Part shown: positions 41,292 to 50,006 of the stretch, piece after piece
Numbering within the stretch: the first letter of the stretch is position 1
How the letters are laid out: each line of letters opens with the position of its first letter
NCBI RefSeq assembly: GCF_035956715.1
Contig: NZ_CP108381.1
Span: 1,922,001 to 1,986,000, forward strand
DNA: 64,000 bases
Direction of reading: 5' to 3'
Origin: Nocardia sp. NBC_01329
GTDB lineage: Bacteria > Actinomycetota > Actinomycetes > Mycobacteriales > Mycobacteriaceae
Notes under the pieces: model-generated
Seen by the model: the letters and a program-made list of their open reading frames with translations, nothing else
Database searches by the model: none
Told to the model about the DNA's origin: nothing
Program-made: the position numbers and the translations under genes

Positions 41292-42434
41292 CTAGATCAC
41301 TGGGTAGGGGTGGGTCTCGGCGCGCCCCTGGAACGAGAGGATCCGCGGATTCTGGATGCGGCCCTCGCGGATCTCGATCGCCCGCCGAACGGTCTCATTG
41401 CCGTCCCAAGCATTCGGCCCGCCCGCCACGATCGGCAGATACTCCAGCAGCGCCTCGGAATTCTCCCAGGTGGCCGAGTTCCACAGATACGAAGGGCTGT
41501 GGTCGACGCCGTAATAGTGCAGATCGTCACCGACGGTGAACATGGGGTCGGCGAACGAGGTCGGGCGAGCCCATTCGAACCCCATGCCCGCATCGCAGGA
41601 GACATCGACGAACAGGGTCGAGCGCGGAAACAGGCCGAGGTCGTCGTCCCGGACGAAGAGCAGCGGGTGCTCGGTGTCCTGGAACATGCAGTTGACGATC
41701 ACGTCGTAGTGGGCCAACATCTCGGCCAGCGGCCCCGGCTCCGGATCTTTCAATGCCAGAGTGTGACGGGGGTTGCGGGGGTCGCGCTGAAAATTCTGCA
41801 TCCGCACCGACGCGAACGGTGAGGCGACAGCAGAAACGCTGCGCTGGGTCAGCACCGTCACATCGCTGATCCCGAGTGCCGACAGCGCACGCACCGCGCC
41901 CCGGGCCGTGGCACCGAAGCTGATGACGGCGGCCCGCAACCTCTTGCCGTAGTCGCCGGTGACACCCCGCAGCCGCAGTGCGTGCATGACCGAGCAGTAA
42001 CCGGCCAGCTCGTTGTTCTTGTGGAAGACATGCAGACTGAAATTTCCGTCGGCGGTCCAGTAATTCATCGCTTCCCAAGCGATCAGGGTCAAGCCCCGGT
42101 CGACGGCCAGCTGGGTGATCCGCCGATCCTGCACACAATGCGGCCACCCCCACACGACCTGCCCGGGACGCAGGGTCTCGAGGTCCTCTGCCAGCGGTTT
42201 GGGCAGCAGCAGTACATCGCATCCGGCGAACAGTTCCGCGCGCGTCCGGTGCCCGGCGACCAGCGGCGCCAGCCGCTCGTCCGAGTAGCCGAACCGGTCA
42301 CCGTATCCGTGTTCGAGGAAGATACTCGCCCGGATTCCGGGGTCGATCCGGTCGAAGTGCGCCGGATGGATCGCGAGCCGATGCTCGTCCTCCTTGTGGG
42401 AGGTCGCCACGACACCGATCGTCAGTTGCTTCAC
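41292..42434 (-). CDS. N5-(carboxyethyl)ornithine synthase-like dehydrogenase
   Basis: 380 residues. It resembles the alanine dehydrogenase/saccharopine dehydrogenase fold group that includes N5-(carboxyethyl)ornithine synthase: HKEDEHRLAIHPAHFDRID at the N-terminus, FLEHGYGDRFGYSD, LLLPKPLAEDLETLRPGQVV, VFHKNNELAGYCSVMHALRL, and the nucleotide-binding VISFGATARGAVRALSALGI. The founding enzyme joins ornithine and pyruvate reductively with NADPH. The exact amino acid substrate here is not determined. It is cytoplasmic and monocistronic. Confidence 0.82.
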   Translation of the reverse strand: MKQLTIGVVATSHKEDEHRLAIHPAHFDRIDPGIRASIFLEHGYGDRFGYSDERLAPLVAGHRTRAELFAGCDVLLLPKPLAEDLETLRPGQVVWGWPHCVQDRRITQLAVDRGLTLIAWEAMNYWTADGNFSLHVFHKNNELAGYCSVMHALRLRGVTGDYGKRLRAAVISFGATARGAVRALSALGISDVTVLTQRSVSAVASPFASVRMQNFQRDPRNPRHTLALKDPEPGPLAEMLAHYDVIVNCMFQDTEHPLLFVRDDDLGLFPRSTLFVDVSCDAGMGFEWARPTSFADPMFTVGDDLHYYGVDHSPSYLWNSATWENSEALLEYLPIVAGGPNAWDGNETVRRAIEIREGRIQNPRILSFQGRAETHPYPVI

Positions 42435-42681
42435 CTGTTGAGCCTACGCGCGGGCGGCCATCAGCAGACTCACGAACAGATACCTCCTCCGGCGATCGAT
42501 CCGGCCCGCATCCGCGAAACGCCGCCGGATAGCCGTCGCGCGGCTCAGCGGTAGGGGAGTGTTCCAAGAGTCGAGGAACAGTCGCCTGGGCGAATATCGC
42601 TCTCGCGGCGAAGATCCGCGAGTTCGATGGATGATCGGCCGTAATGTGGTGGGTCCACATCGAGACAAAGGGGTTCCGCAG

Positions 42682-43005
42682 ATGCCTGGATCTATCGTTC
42701 ACGATTCGGAGGCTGCTGCCGGGTTCGCTGACGCGGCCGCGTTGGTGGCCGAGCTGCTGGGCGCGGCTGCCGGGCATGTCGACACCGCTGCCGGCGCCCC
42801 GCTGGGAGGGCTCGGTGTGTTCGGCGCAGATTTCGCGGATGCTTTCGCGGCGGCGGTGCAGACGCAGGCGGCGACTATCCGAACCGCCGCTGCTCTGTTC
42901 GGTGCCTATGGGCAGACCGTAACCGAACAGGGTGCTGCCTTGGCCGCCATCGATGCCGGTACTGCGGCTGCGTTGGCGGGGGTCGCCGACGTCGAGGGGG
43001 CGTGA
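42682..43005 (+). CDS. EspC-like small type VII secretion-associated protein
   Basis: 107 residues, alanine-rich and helical. HDSEAAAGFADAAALVAELL, the Gly-containing turn PLGGLGVFGADFADAFAAA and then AATIRTAAALFGAYGQTVTE are like the T7SS EspC/ESX-associated family (PF10824), whose members have a helix-turn-helix hairpin; no WxG motif is present. It is likely exported or acts as a chaperone-like partner. The next gene starts within its stop (TGATG), and the third overlaps the second, so the three are a strict operon. The ATG follows AAAGGGG. Confidence 0.72.
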   Translation: MPGSIVHDSEAAAGFADAAALVAELLGAAAGHVDTAAGAPLGGLGVFGADFADAFAAAVQTQAATIRTAAALFGAYGQTVTEQGAALAAIDAGTAAALAGVADVEGA

Positions 43006-44222
43006 TGCGAGCTACCACGAAAACCGTTGCCGGCGGGGAGCATCCGCTGTTGAATGTGTTGATGCAGCCGCTGCTGGATTTGCGGGCTTCGTTGGGTGAC
43101 GGTGCTCGGCCGACCGATGTGTTGGCTGCGTTGGCTGCTGCCGCGGATCGCACTGCGGCTGCTGAGGCGCCGGGTCGGGCCGGTCGGTATCTGCTGGAAT
43201 CCACCGATACCGCGCCGGCGGCGGTGCCGGTGGCTGCGCGCACCGAAACCGAGGCGGTCGCGTTGGCCGACCATCACACGTCGCTGTCGACGGTGCTGAC
43301 CGATGCGTATGCCACGCGCGATACCGCCGCGTCCCGGCTCGATTCGGTCATCGAGGACTTTCGGACGAAGGCCGGTCCGATGTTGGCGACCGCGCAGTCA
43401 CAAAGTGATGTGGATGCGGTGATCGGTCTCGCCGCGCAAACCATCCGCGACGGCGTGACCGAAGTGAACTACGCCCGTGACGAGATGGACGACCACACCC
43501 GCCGCACCCGGGCATTGGGCCGGGGCCCGGATGCGCCCACGGTCACGGTGCCCGACGGTTTCGCCACGGCCCCGGGTGTCACGGCGGGGGCCGGTGTTCC
43601 CGGCGGTGTTCCCGGCGGTGGTGTACCTGTCGGTCTCGATCCGCAGCAGGCCATGCAACTGGCGTTGCAGCAGGCCGCGTTGGCTGCCGGTGTGCAGTTG
43701 GGCACGGTAGCCCTGGACGCCGGGGTGGAGATCGGTTCGAAACTCATCGACGGCGTGGTGCAGGTCGCCACGCACGGCATCGATACCGGCGCGGCGTTGG
43801 CCGAGCAAGGCATATCGACCCTCGCTGCCGGCGCTGCCGGCGCTGCCGGGCCCGGTACCGAGCCGGGGCTCCACCCCGGCGGGGGTGCTCCCACCGCGCC
43901 GGCCGGTTCCGGTGACCAGCCGGGAGCCGCCTTGTTCGGCGGGCTCGGGGGCACTCGGTCCCCGTCTACCCCCTCCGGGCCGAAGGATGAAGACACCACC
44001 AGCGGCGACGCTTCGCCGCCGGTGATCCCTGCGCCGGGCACGGATTCCGAGCCTGTTTTCCCGGTGCCGGATCCCACGCCTGTGCTACCACGACCCGGCG
44101 ACCAACCGGGTACCACCGGTGCGGTGCTACCGCCGGTGACGCGGCCCGGTGCCGGACAGGATCAGGAGACGCCGAGGCCCAGGCGGCCGGGGCAGGCGGG
44201 TGTGGTCCTGGAAACGTCATGA
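43005..44222 (+). CDS. DUF4226-type protein with proline-rich tail
   Basis: 405 residues. Residues 1-165 are helical (LLNVLMQPLLDLRASLGDGA, ADHHTSLSTVLTDAYATRDT, VIEDFRTKAGPML) and fit the DUF4226 domain of mycobacterial/nocardial ESX-associated proteins. Residues 190-280 hold an amphipathic Gly/Ala/Gln region (DPQQAMQLALQQAALAAGVQ). The rest is a proline-, glycine- and acid-rich tail, likely disordered, as in many ESX substrates. ATG (or GTG three bases earlier) overlaps the stop of the EspC-like gene, and its own stop overlaps the next start (ATGA). No signal peptide. Confidence 0.75.
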   Translation: MRATTKTVAGGEHPLLNVLMQPLLDLRASLGDGARPTDVLAALAAAADRTAAAEAPGRAGRYLLESTDTAPAAVPVAARTETEAVALADHHTSLSTVLTDAYATRDTAASRLDSVIEDFRTKAGPMLATAQSQSDVDAVIGLAAQTIRDGVTEVNYARDEMDDHTRRTRALGRGPDAPTVTVPDGFATAPGVTAGAGVPGGVPGGGVPVGLDPQQAMQLALQQAALAAGVQLGTVALDAGVEIGSKLIDGVVQVATHGIDTGAALAEQGISTLAAGAAGAAGPGTEPGLHPGGGAPTAPAGSGDQPGAALFGGLGGTRSPSTPSGPKDEDTTSGDASPPVIPAPGTDSEPVFPVPDPTPVLPRPGDQPGTTGAVLPPVTRPGAGQDQETPRPRRPGQAGVVLETS

Positions 44223-45187
44223 CCGAACGAGACGGTGCCCGGATCCCCGGTGCCGCGGAAGATGCGGTCGCCGGCAGCGAGCTGTACGACGACGAGGGCA
44301 GCTCGGTGGTAGCCGATCCCTCGGGCGTGGCAGGTAATCCGTTCGTGCTGAACGGGTTACCCGCCTACGCGGGCCTGGCCGCACCGGCGAAACCGGGTAA
44401 TCGTGACCGCCGGGATCGTGTCGAGGAGGAGGGGGACGCGTATGCCGGCGAATGGTCGCGGTGGCTCGACGATCCTCGCCGCACAGGCGAGGAAGGCGAC
44501 GACGACCCGGTGTTCGACCTCGACGACAGCGACGCTGCAGCGGCGTCGCGGACCGGAACCGGTGGGCGCGTGGTGCGGGCGGTGCTGCCGCAGTCGGTGA
44601 CCGCGGCCGCCCGCGGCGGTGGCCGGGTGTGGCCGACCGTGGCCTGGTCGCTGGCCGTGGTCGCCACCATTGCCGTGATCGGTGCGGTAGTGGCAGTCAA
44701 TGTCGAGGCCGCACGCCGTGAGCGGGTGTCACCCGAAGCGAACCAGGCTGCCGCGTCCACCATCGTGGCCGCCAGTACTTCGGCGCTGCCGGCGAGCTGG
44801 GATCACGCCACCGGTGGATGTACCCGCACCCGAACGGGGTCGATCACCATCGGCGCCGATCCCGGCGACCACAGCACACCCCAGCTGGCGATACTCGGTT
44901 TCGAATGGGCCTATTACGTCGAACGTGACGCCGCCCTCGCCCGCACATTCGCCACCCCGGACGCCAGGATCTCTAGGGTCGGGACGCTGCAAGCCGGTAT
45001 CGACTCGCAACCCGACGGAGTGCGGTACTGCGTGTACATCACCGCCGGCGACGCCGGCGGTGAGGTGTGGGACGTCGAGTTGCACGAGCAGTGGCCGGGC
45101 GATTCGGAAGCGATGCGATACGGGCAGCGGATCACCACTACCACCAAGGACGGAAAAGCGCTGATCACGGGTATAGCCAGGCGCTGA
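44219..45187 (+). CDS. Single-pass membrane protein with extracytoplasmic DUF8176-like domain
   Basis: 322 residues. A long acidic cytoplasmic part (residues 1-140, EWSRWLDDPRRTGEEGDDDP), one transmembrane helix (about 142-167, VAWSLAVVATIAVIGAVVAV) and an extracytoplasmic domain of 150 residues with two cysteines (GGCTRTRT, VRYCVYITAG) that could form a disulfide. The latter matches what I recall as DUF8176. The topology and tight coupling to EspC-like and DUF4226 genes suggest a membrane anchor or receptor for a type VII-linked process (inference). Confidence 0.75.
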   Translation: MTERDGARIPGAAEDAVAGSELYDDEGSSVVADPSGVAGNPFVLNGLPAYAGLAAPAKPGNRDRRDRVEEEGDAYAGEWSRWLDDPRRTGEEGDDDPVFDLDDSDAAAASRTGTGGRVVRAVLPQSVTAAARGGGRVWPTVAWSLAVVATIAVIGAVVAVNVEAARRERVSPEANQAAASTIVAASTSALPASWDHATGGCTRTRTGSITIGADPGDHSTPQLAILGFEWAYYVERDAALARTFATPDARISRVGTLQAGIDSQPDGVRYCVYITAGDAGGEVWDVELHEQWPGDSEAMRYGQRITTTTKDGKALITGIARR

Positions 45188-45229
45188 CCGGACACGGACT
45201 GTGCGCGCAGCACCATTCTGTACTCTGAA

Positions 45230-45245
45230 ATACATAATGATGTAT
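45230..45245. promoter_or_regulatory. TetR operator overlapping start region
   Basis: ATACAT-AATG-ATGTAT, a perfect 6-4-6 inverted repeat, lies immediately in front of the TetR gene and overlaps its first possible ATG. Autorepression is likely. Confidence 0.6.
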
Positions 45246-45249
45246 GGTC

Positions 45250-45858
45250 ATGCCCATGGGCAGACCGCGAGCATTCGACGAGGCCGCAGTCCTCGATGCG
45301 GCGGCGAGCCAGTTTCGGGTGTTCGGGTTCAGCGATAGCTCGACCGAACGGCTGTGCGAGGTCGCCGGCGTCCGACGCAGCAGCTTGTACAACACGTTCA
45401 CCTCGAAAGAGGAGTTGTTCGTCCAGGCCCTGCGGCGATACCTGTCGGTCGTGGCTCAGATGCAAGAAGCGATCCTCTCCGACGAGAGCCGTGACGGGCG
45501 AGAACGGCTGGAGATGCTGGCCGAGCTGGTTCTGGCCGAGGAACGTGCGGCCGCCGGGCAAGGGCATGCGGCCGGCTGCATGGTCGTCGGCACCTACATG
45601 ACCCCTGGACTCCGCGAACGCGATGAACGGATCGCACGAGCTCTGGAAGCCTCACTGGAGCAGCGCCTGTCGCTGCTGGCGCACGCGATCCGGGCCGGCC
45701 AGGTCGATGGCAGTTTGCGACGTGATATCGACGCCGCCGACGGCGCTCTCCTCGTGGTGACTGTGATCTCCGGGCTTCGGGTCAGCGCCCAGGCCGGGGT
45801 CGTCCCCGACCGGCTACAGCGAGTCTTCGCCCTGGGGCTGCAACCCCTCGTCACCTGA
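45250..45858 (+). CDS. TetR family transcriptional regulator
   Basis: 202 residues from the ATG giving MPMGRPRAFDEAAVLDAAAS; ATGs at 45244 and 45256 are in frame, but the first lies inside the operator. Helix-turn-helix: QFRVFGFSDSSTERLCEVAG with VRRSSLYNTFTSKEELF. The C-terminal AAGCMVVGTYMTPGL segment marks the TetR_C_16/AcrR-like group that controls efflux or SnoaL-type genes. A hairpin terminator overlaps its stop. The nearest candidate target besides itself is the SnoaL-like gene downstream. Confidence 0.88.
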   Translation: MPMGRPRAFDEAAVLDAAASQFRVFGFSDSSTERLCEVAGVRRSSLYNTFTSKEELFVQALRRYLSVVAQMQEAILSDESRDGRERLEMLAELVLAEERAAAGQGHAAGCMVVGTYMTPGLRERDERIARALEASLEQRLSLLAHAIRAGQVDGSLRRDIDAADGALLVVTVISGLRVSAQAGVVPDRLQRVFALGLQPLVT

Positions 45859-45880
45859 CCCGCGGTCCTCGACCGCGGGT
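45858..45880 (+). terminator. Hairpin at the TetR stop codon
   Basis: ACCCGCGGTC-CTC-GACCGCGGGT, a perfect 10-bp stem with a three-base loop, begins in the stop codon. It has no U tract, so it may act as a Rho-independent pause or stabilise the transcript end. Confidence 0.6.
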
Positions 45881-46035
45881 CGCGGGTCACGCACGCCATC
45901 GTTTTGGACTACTGGATACAGAAAGGCGTTTTTTGTCGAACTGACCTTTCGTCAACGCATCACGCTCAACACGCGCAATCCCACGAACCGAATGACCGGC
46001 GATATCCGGTCTCGCACGCACACAGGAGTTCTTTC

Positions 46036-46491
46036 ATGACCTCGACCGCTTCCACCGACCTCACCGACCAGCGCATAGCGATCGTCCGCCGCGCTTTCGA
46101 GCTCATCGATGCGAGTGATCCCGCGTTGCTCGATCTCTACGCCGATGATGTGGAACTGTACTTTCCGAAATTCGGTGTCGGACACGGCAAGCAGGACATG
46201 GCCGAGTTCGCACAGCGACTCTGGGCGGACCTGTCGGCCCTCGAACACGATATCGACGGCCTGGACATCATGGTGGCCGGGGACCGGATCATCGTCGAAG
46301 GTCGTGAATGGGGTGTCACTGCCGACGGGCGCCGATGGCCGGACCAGCGCGTCTCGACCGGCCGTTTCTGCAATGTCTTCACATTCCGCGGCACGCTCAT
46401 CAGTGCGGTCCACATCTACGTCGATCCGGACTTCACAAGCAGTCACGAGCAGAAAGTCATCCAACTACACCGCGGTGACGGCACGAAATGA
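46036..46491 (+). CDS. SnoaL-like / nuclear transport factor 2 family protein
   Basis: 151 residues. The alpha+beta barrel pattern is clear: IVRRAFELIDASDPALLDLY, ADDVELYFPKFGVGHGK, RIIVEGREWGVTADGRRW and NVFTFRGTLISAVHIYVDPD. Members range from polyketide cyclases to dehydratases; a hydrophobic small molecule is the likely ligand. The ATG has AGGAG seven bases upstream, and the roughly 150-base leader is AT-rich. It is alone, downstream of a TetR gene. Confidence 0.88.
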   Translation: MTSTASTDLTDQRIAIVRRAFELIDASDPALLDLYADDVELYFPKFGVGHGKQDMAEFAQRLWADLSALEHDIDGLDIMVAGDRIIVEGREWGVTADGRRWPDQRVSTGRFCNVFTFRGTLISAVHIYVDPDFTSSHEQKVIQLHRGDGTK

Positions 46492-46494
46492 TCA

Positions 46495-46680
46495 GGCCCG
46501 AGCCCGGGGCCGCCGAAAGGCCCCACTACCCGGATGGCGAGGTCGAGGCGGCGCAGGTGATGAGCCACCTCGCCGGCGAGGAGTTGTTCGAGTTTTCGCA
46601 GGTGTGCGATGCCTTCTGGGATGCGGGGTGCCTGTTCGAACAGCAGTCGGTGCATGCGTGGTTGAGCCCGGTGTAGGTGC
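46495..46680 (-). pseudogene. TetR regulator C-terminal remnant
   Basis: The minus strand reads HRAQPRMHRLLFEQAPRIPE, then GIAHLRKLEQLLAGEVAHHL. The M-H-R-LLFEQAPR-PE pattern is characteristic of the C-terminal domain of TetR regulators. The DNA-binding half is not present in the 365-base gap before the ArsR gene. Nothing else coding is seen in this gap. Confidence 0.45.
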
Positions 46681-46856
46681 ACGACTGCGGTGATCGGCCG
46701 ATGCGCAAGCCGAGCAGCCGCGGCTCGTCACCTCGGCCCGGACTGTTCATGATCACCCCTTTCGTGGACGGCCGAGGAGACCGCCTAGCCTCTCGGGGTG
46801 GGGTGTTCACCAGGTGTTCGTTTGCTTATGGGATAGATACTTGTCAATATCGATGT

Positions 46857-47234
46857 ATGTCTAAGTCGCAGTTGCCGGTGGTGCCGGTCGAGGCGTGCAG
46901 CCCGTCTCCTCGGGTGCGGGAACCGTTGTCGGCGGATACCGCGGGTGAGTTGGCGGTGGTGTTCAAGGCGTTGTCGGATCCGATTCGGCTGCGGCTGTTG
47001 AGTTCGATCGCCTCGCGGGCCGGGCTGGAAGCATGCGTGTGTGACTTGTCCGAGGGTATCGATCTGACCCAGCCGACGATCTCCCATCACCTGAAGGTGT
47101 TGCGGGGTGCCGGCCTGTTGACCAGCGAGCGCCGCGCGTCATGGGTGTATTACCGGGTCGTCCCGGAAGCGCTGCAGCGGCTCTCGGAGGTGCTGCTGTT
47201 CGAGAGCGGCGCGGCTGCCGAGGTGAGCGCGTGA
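46857..47234 (+). CDS. arsR: ArsR arsenic-responsive repressor
   Basis: 125 residues. Winged helix core ELAVVFKALSDPIRLRLLSS, with the recognition helix LTQPTISHHLKVLRGAGLLT. Cys60 and Cys62 in ACVCDL form the classical arsenite-sensing pair, and Cys14 may be the third ligand. It represses its own operon until arsenite binds. The stop overlaps the acr3 start (GTGA). An AT-rich segment around TTGTCAATATCGATG just before the ATG is the probable operator/promoter. Confidence 0.93.
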   Translation: MSKSQLPVVPVEACSPSPRVREPLSADTAGELAVVFKALSDPIRLRLLSSIASRAGLEACVCDLSEGIDLTQPTISHHLKVLRGAGLLTSERRASWVYYRVVPEALQRLSEVLLFESGAAAEVSA

Positions 47235-48331
47235 GCACCGAGATCACCACGACCGGCGGGCAGCGGGGTGTCGTCGCGAAGTTGTCGACGTTGGATCGGT
47301 TCCTGCCGGTGTGGATCGGTGTGGCGATGGCCGCCGGCCTGCTGCTGGGCCGCGTGATCCCTGGGCTCGGCGAGGGGTTGGCGGCGGTGGAGATCGACGG
47401 GATCTCGCTGCCGATCGCGATCGGGCTGTTGATCATGATGTACCCGGTGCTGGCGAAGGTGCGTTATGACCGCCTCGACACCGTCACCGGCGACCGCCGT
47501 CTCCTGATCGGGTCGCTGGGACTGAACTGGCTGCTGGGCCCGGCGTTGATGTTCGCCCTGGCGTGGCTGCTGTTACCGGATCTGCCGGAGTACCGCACCG
47601 GGTTGATCATCGTGGGGTTGGCGCGCTGCATTGCCATGGTGATCATCTGGAACGACCTGGCGTGCGGTGACCGGGAGGCCGCCGCGGTGCTGGTGGCGTT
47701 GAACTCGATCTTCCAGGTGATCATGTTCGCCGTGTTGGGCTGGTTCTATCTGTCGGTGTTGCCCGGCTGGCTGAGCTTGGAACAGACCACGATCGATATC
47801 TCGCCGTGGGAGATCGCGAAGTCGGTGCTGATCTTCCTCGGGATCCCGTTGCTGGCTGGCTATCTGACTCGCCGGTTCGGTGAGCGCGCGAAGGGCCGGG
47901 ACTGGTACGAATCCACGCTGATCCCGAAGATCGAACCGTGGGCGCTCTATGGGTTGCTGTTCACCATCGTCGTGCTGTTCGCCCTGCAAGGTGACCGCAT
48001 CACCTCCCAACCCCTCGACGTCGTCCGGATCGCCGTTCCGCTGCTCGCCTACTTCGCGATCATGTGGGGTGGAGGCTACCTGCTGGGCGCGGTCATGGGG
48101 CTGGGGTACGAGCGCACGACCACGCTGGCGTTCACCGCGGCCGGCAACAACTTCGAGCTCGCCATCGCCGTCGCGATCGCCACTTACGGCGCCACATCCG
48201 GGCAGGCGCTGGCCGGTGTGGTCGGCCCGCTGATCGAGGTGCCGGTGCTGGTCGGGCTGGTGTATGTGTCCCTGGCCCTGCGCAACCGGTTCCGCGATAC
48301 CGCGACGCCGGTCGAGGCGGGCTCCCGGTGA
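47231..48331 (+). CDS. acr3: Arsenite efflux transporter Acr3
   Basis: 366 residues, ten transmembrane helices. [59 protein letters not shown] (the conserved thiolate Cys and WNDLA) and [19 protein letters not shown] are diagnostic for Acr3. It exports arsenite across the cell membrane using the proton gradient. Its GTG start overlaps arsR, and its stop overlaps the next gene (GTGA), so transporter and reductase are translationally coupled. Confidence 0.95.
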   Translation: MSTEITTTGGQRGVVAKLSTLDRFLPVWIGVAMAAGLLLGRVIPGLGEGLAAVEIDGISLPIAIGLLIMMYPVLAKVRYDRLDTVTGDRRLLIGSLGLNWLLGPALMFALAWLLLPDLPEYRTGLIIVGLARCIAMVIIWNDLACGDREAAAVLVALNSIFQVIMFAVLGWFYLSVLPGWLSLEQTTIDISPWEIAKSVLIFLGIPLLAGYLTRRFGERAKGRDWYESTLIPKIEPWALYGLLFTIVVLFALQGDRITSQPLDVVRIAVPLLAYFAIMWGGGYLLGAVMGLGYERTTTLAFTAAGNNFELAIAVAIATYGATSGQALAGVVGPLIEVPVLVGLVYVSLALRNRFRDTATPVEAGSR

Positions 48332-48750
48332 CCACACTCGCGAAGGTGCTGTTCGTGTGTGTCCGCAACAGCGGCAAATCGCAGATGGCGGCCGGGCTGC
48401 TGCACGCTGCGGCCGGGGATCGCGTCGAGGTGCATTCGGCCGGCACCGACCCCGGTGATCAGTTGAACGCGTTGTCGGTGGCCGCGCTGCGTGAGCTCGG
48501 GGTCGATATCGGCGGTGAAACCCCGAAACCTGTCGACCAGGCACTGCTCGCGGCGGTGGACCTGGTGGTGATCCTGGGCCGCGAAGCGAATCTCGACGTC
48601 CCCCCGGGTGTGCGGGTGCGGCGCTGGGAGACCGACGAGCCCTCGGAGCGCGGGATCGAGGGGATCGAGCGGATGCGGTTGGTTCGCGACGATATCGCCG
48701 CCCGCGTCCAGCTGTTGGCGGCCGAACCCTGTTCGCTGGTCCGGCCCTGA
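48328..48750 (+). CDS. Low-molecular-weight phosphatase-fold arsenate reductase homologue with Lys in the P-loop
   Basis: 140 residues. [20 protein letters not shown] corresponds to the low-molecular-weight phosphatase/ArsC P-loop, but the invariant Arg of CX5R is Lys here. [26 protein letters not shown] and [15 protein letters not shown] follow, while the typical DWxxPDP segment is altered ([12 protein letters not shown]). It may be a mycothiol-linked arsenate reductase variant or a regulatory paralogue of the following ArsC. It is coupled to acr3 by the GTGA overlap. Confidence 0.85.
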   Translation: MTTLAKVLFVCVRNSGKSQMAAGLLHAAAGDRVEVHSAGTDPGDQLNALSVAALRELGVDIGGETPKPVDQALLAAVDLVVILGREANLDVPPGVRVRRWETDEPSERGIEGIERMRLVRDDIAARVQLLAAEPCSLVRP

Positions 48751-48780
48751 CCTGCCTTTCTCGAAACATCGGAGCACGAT

Positions 48781-49209
48781 ATGAGCGAATCCCTGGGCCC
48801 TGCGCCGATGCCGAGTGTGTTGTTCGTCTGCGTCCACAACGCCGGGCGTTCTCAGATGGCCGCCGGGTTCCTGGCCCACCTCGCCGCCGGTGCGATCGAG
48901 GTCCGTTCCGCTGGGAGTGCCCCGGCCGAGAGCCTGAATCCGGCGGCAGTGCAAGCGATGGCCGAGGTGGGGGTCGATATCACTGCGCAGGCACCGAAGA
49001 TCCTGGCCGCTGATGCGGTGAAGTCCTCCACGGTGGTGATCACGATGGGCTGTGGTGACACCTGCCCGGTGTTCCCCGGTATCAGTTACCGCGACTGGGA
49101 TCTCCCGGACCCGGCTGGTAAGGGTGTAGAGGCGGTGCGCCCGATTCGCGACGAGATCCGCGCCCGCGTCGAAGCCTTGATCGCCGAACTGGTGCCCGCC
49201 GGCACCTGA
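48781..49209 (+). CDS. arsC: Arsenate-mycothiol transferase-type arsenate reductase
   Basis: 142 residues. The complete P-loop VLFVCVHNAGRSQMAAGFLA (CX5R), RSAGSAPAESLNPAAVQAMA, VVITMGCGDTCPVFPGISY and DWDLPDPAGKGVE match actinobacterial ArsC enzymes that form an arseno-mycothiol adduct later reduced by mycoredoxin. Substrate is arsenate; product arsenite is exported by Acr3. It starts 31 bases after the previous gene and ends the rightward operon. Confidence 0.93.
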   Translation: MSESLGPAPMPSVLFVCVHNAGRSQMAAGFLAHLAAGAIEVRSAGSAPAESLNPAAVQAMAEVGVDITAQAPKILAADAVKSSTVVITMGCGDTCPVFPGISYRDWDLPDPAGKGVEAVRPIRDEIRARVEALIAELVPAGT

Positions 49210-49386
49210 CGGGCAACCCACCTGTGTGATGCTGGGCCCGGCCGACACCGGCCCCAGCAACGCCGTCGAGACAGCGAGCGCGGCCAGGACCACGACAGCA
49301 CCGCCAACACCCGGCGGCGCCCCGCCCGCGGCAACCCCACCGCCGCGGGCGCGGTATCGATCTCGGTCAATCCATGAACCCGGGAT

Positions 49387-49911
49387 CTACTGGGCGGCGG
49401 CGGTCGGCGTGCAGCATGCTATCTCGGACCCCCGGCCGGCTTCGTTCTCCTGACCGGTGCTGTCGCCGCGACCGTCGCTGCCGCAGCATGCCTGCACTGC
49501 TTGACCGTCGCTCATCTCGGCGAATACCGGTGCGGCGCCGAAGTGTTCAGTATCGGCCAGGACGGTGTAGACCTCCCAACGCTCCTCGTTCGGGCCCGTC
49601 ACCCACACCTTGTCCTGAGTCGCGAAGCAACATGTGGTCGCGATCTGCTCCTCGGTGAACAACCCCGCCTCGGACAGGCGCGCGATCTCGGCATGTACCT
49701 TCTCCGGGGAATCGACCTCCACCCCGAGGTGGTTGACGCTGCCACCCTGGCCCGGGTTCTCGATCAGCACCAATTTCAACGGCGGCTCGTCGATCGCGAA
49801 ATTCGCATATCCAGGCTTCCGCTTCGCCGGTTGCGCACCGAACAGGGTCGAGTAGAACCCGACCGCGGCGTCCAGATCATCGACATTCAGAGCGAGCTGC
49901 ACACGAGACAT
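49387..49911 (-). CDS. arsI: ArsI/CadI family dioxygenase (organoarsenical C-As lyase)
   Basis: 174 residues. VOC-fold protein: SRVQLALNVDDLDAAVGFYS, NHLGVEVDSPEKVHAEIARL, and TCCFATQDKVWVTGPNEERW with the vicinal Cys94-Cys95 that binds trivalent organoarsenicals. Candidate iron ligands are Gln5, His61 and Glu113. ArsI enzymes split the carbon-arsenic bond of methylarsenite. The tail has two additional CC pairs (ACCGS and ACCTP). It starts at an ATG with GGAGG upstream and is divergent from a second ArsR gene; it converges with the arsC operon. Confidence 0.92.
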   Translation of the reverse strand: MSRVQLALNVDDLDAAVGFYSTLFGAQPAKRKPGYANFAIDEPPLKLVLIENPGQGGSVNHLGVEVDSPEKVHAEIARLSEAGLFTEEQIATTCCFATQDKVWVTGPNEERWEVYTVLADTEHFGAAPVFAEMSDGQAVQACCGSDGRGDSTGQENEAGRGSEIACCTPTAAAQ

Positions 49912-49930
49912 GACGACCTCCAGTTATGTT

Positions 49931-49982
49931 ACATATATCGAAGAGCTGACACGGACGAGTGTGCCACCTTTTCGACATATGT
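49931..49982. promoter_or_regulatory. Divergent operator region between arsI and second arsR
   Basis: ACATATATCGAA at the left and TTCGACATATGT at the right form an imperfect inverted pair (11 of 12 positions) spanning 52 bases in the arsI/arsR gap. Each half also contains a shorter dyad. Two ArsR dimers could bind here and close both promoters. Confidence 0.55.
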
Positions 49983-50000
49983 CAATTGTCACGGTAGGAT
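49972..50000 (+). promoter_or_regulatory. Predicted promoter of second arsR, leaderless
   Basis: TCGACA, a 17-base spacer and TAGGAT (TAnnnT) end seven bases before the ATG, so transcription would start at or next to the start codon. The -35 box lies within the right operator arm. Confidence 0.5.
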
Positions 50001-50006
50001 CGGAGC

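Noticed and set aside
49210..49386. Hydrophobic minus-strand stretch VVVLAALAVSTALLGPVSAG between arsC and arsI
   Set aside because: It has no supported start and continues into the antisense of arsC; it may be chance in a GC-rich gap.
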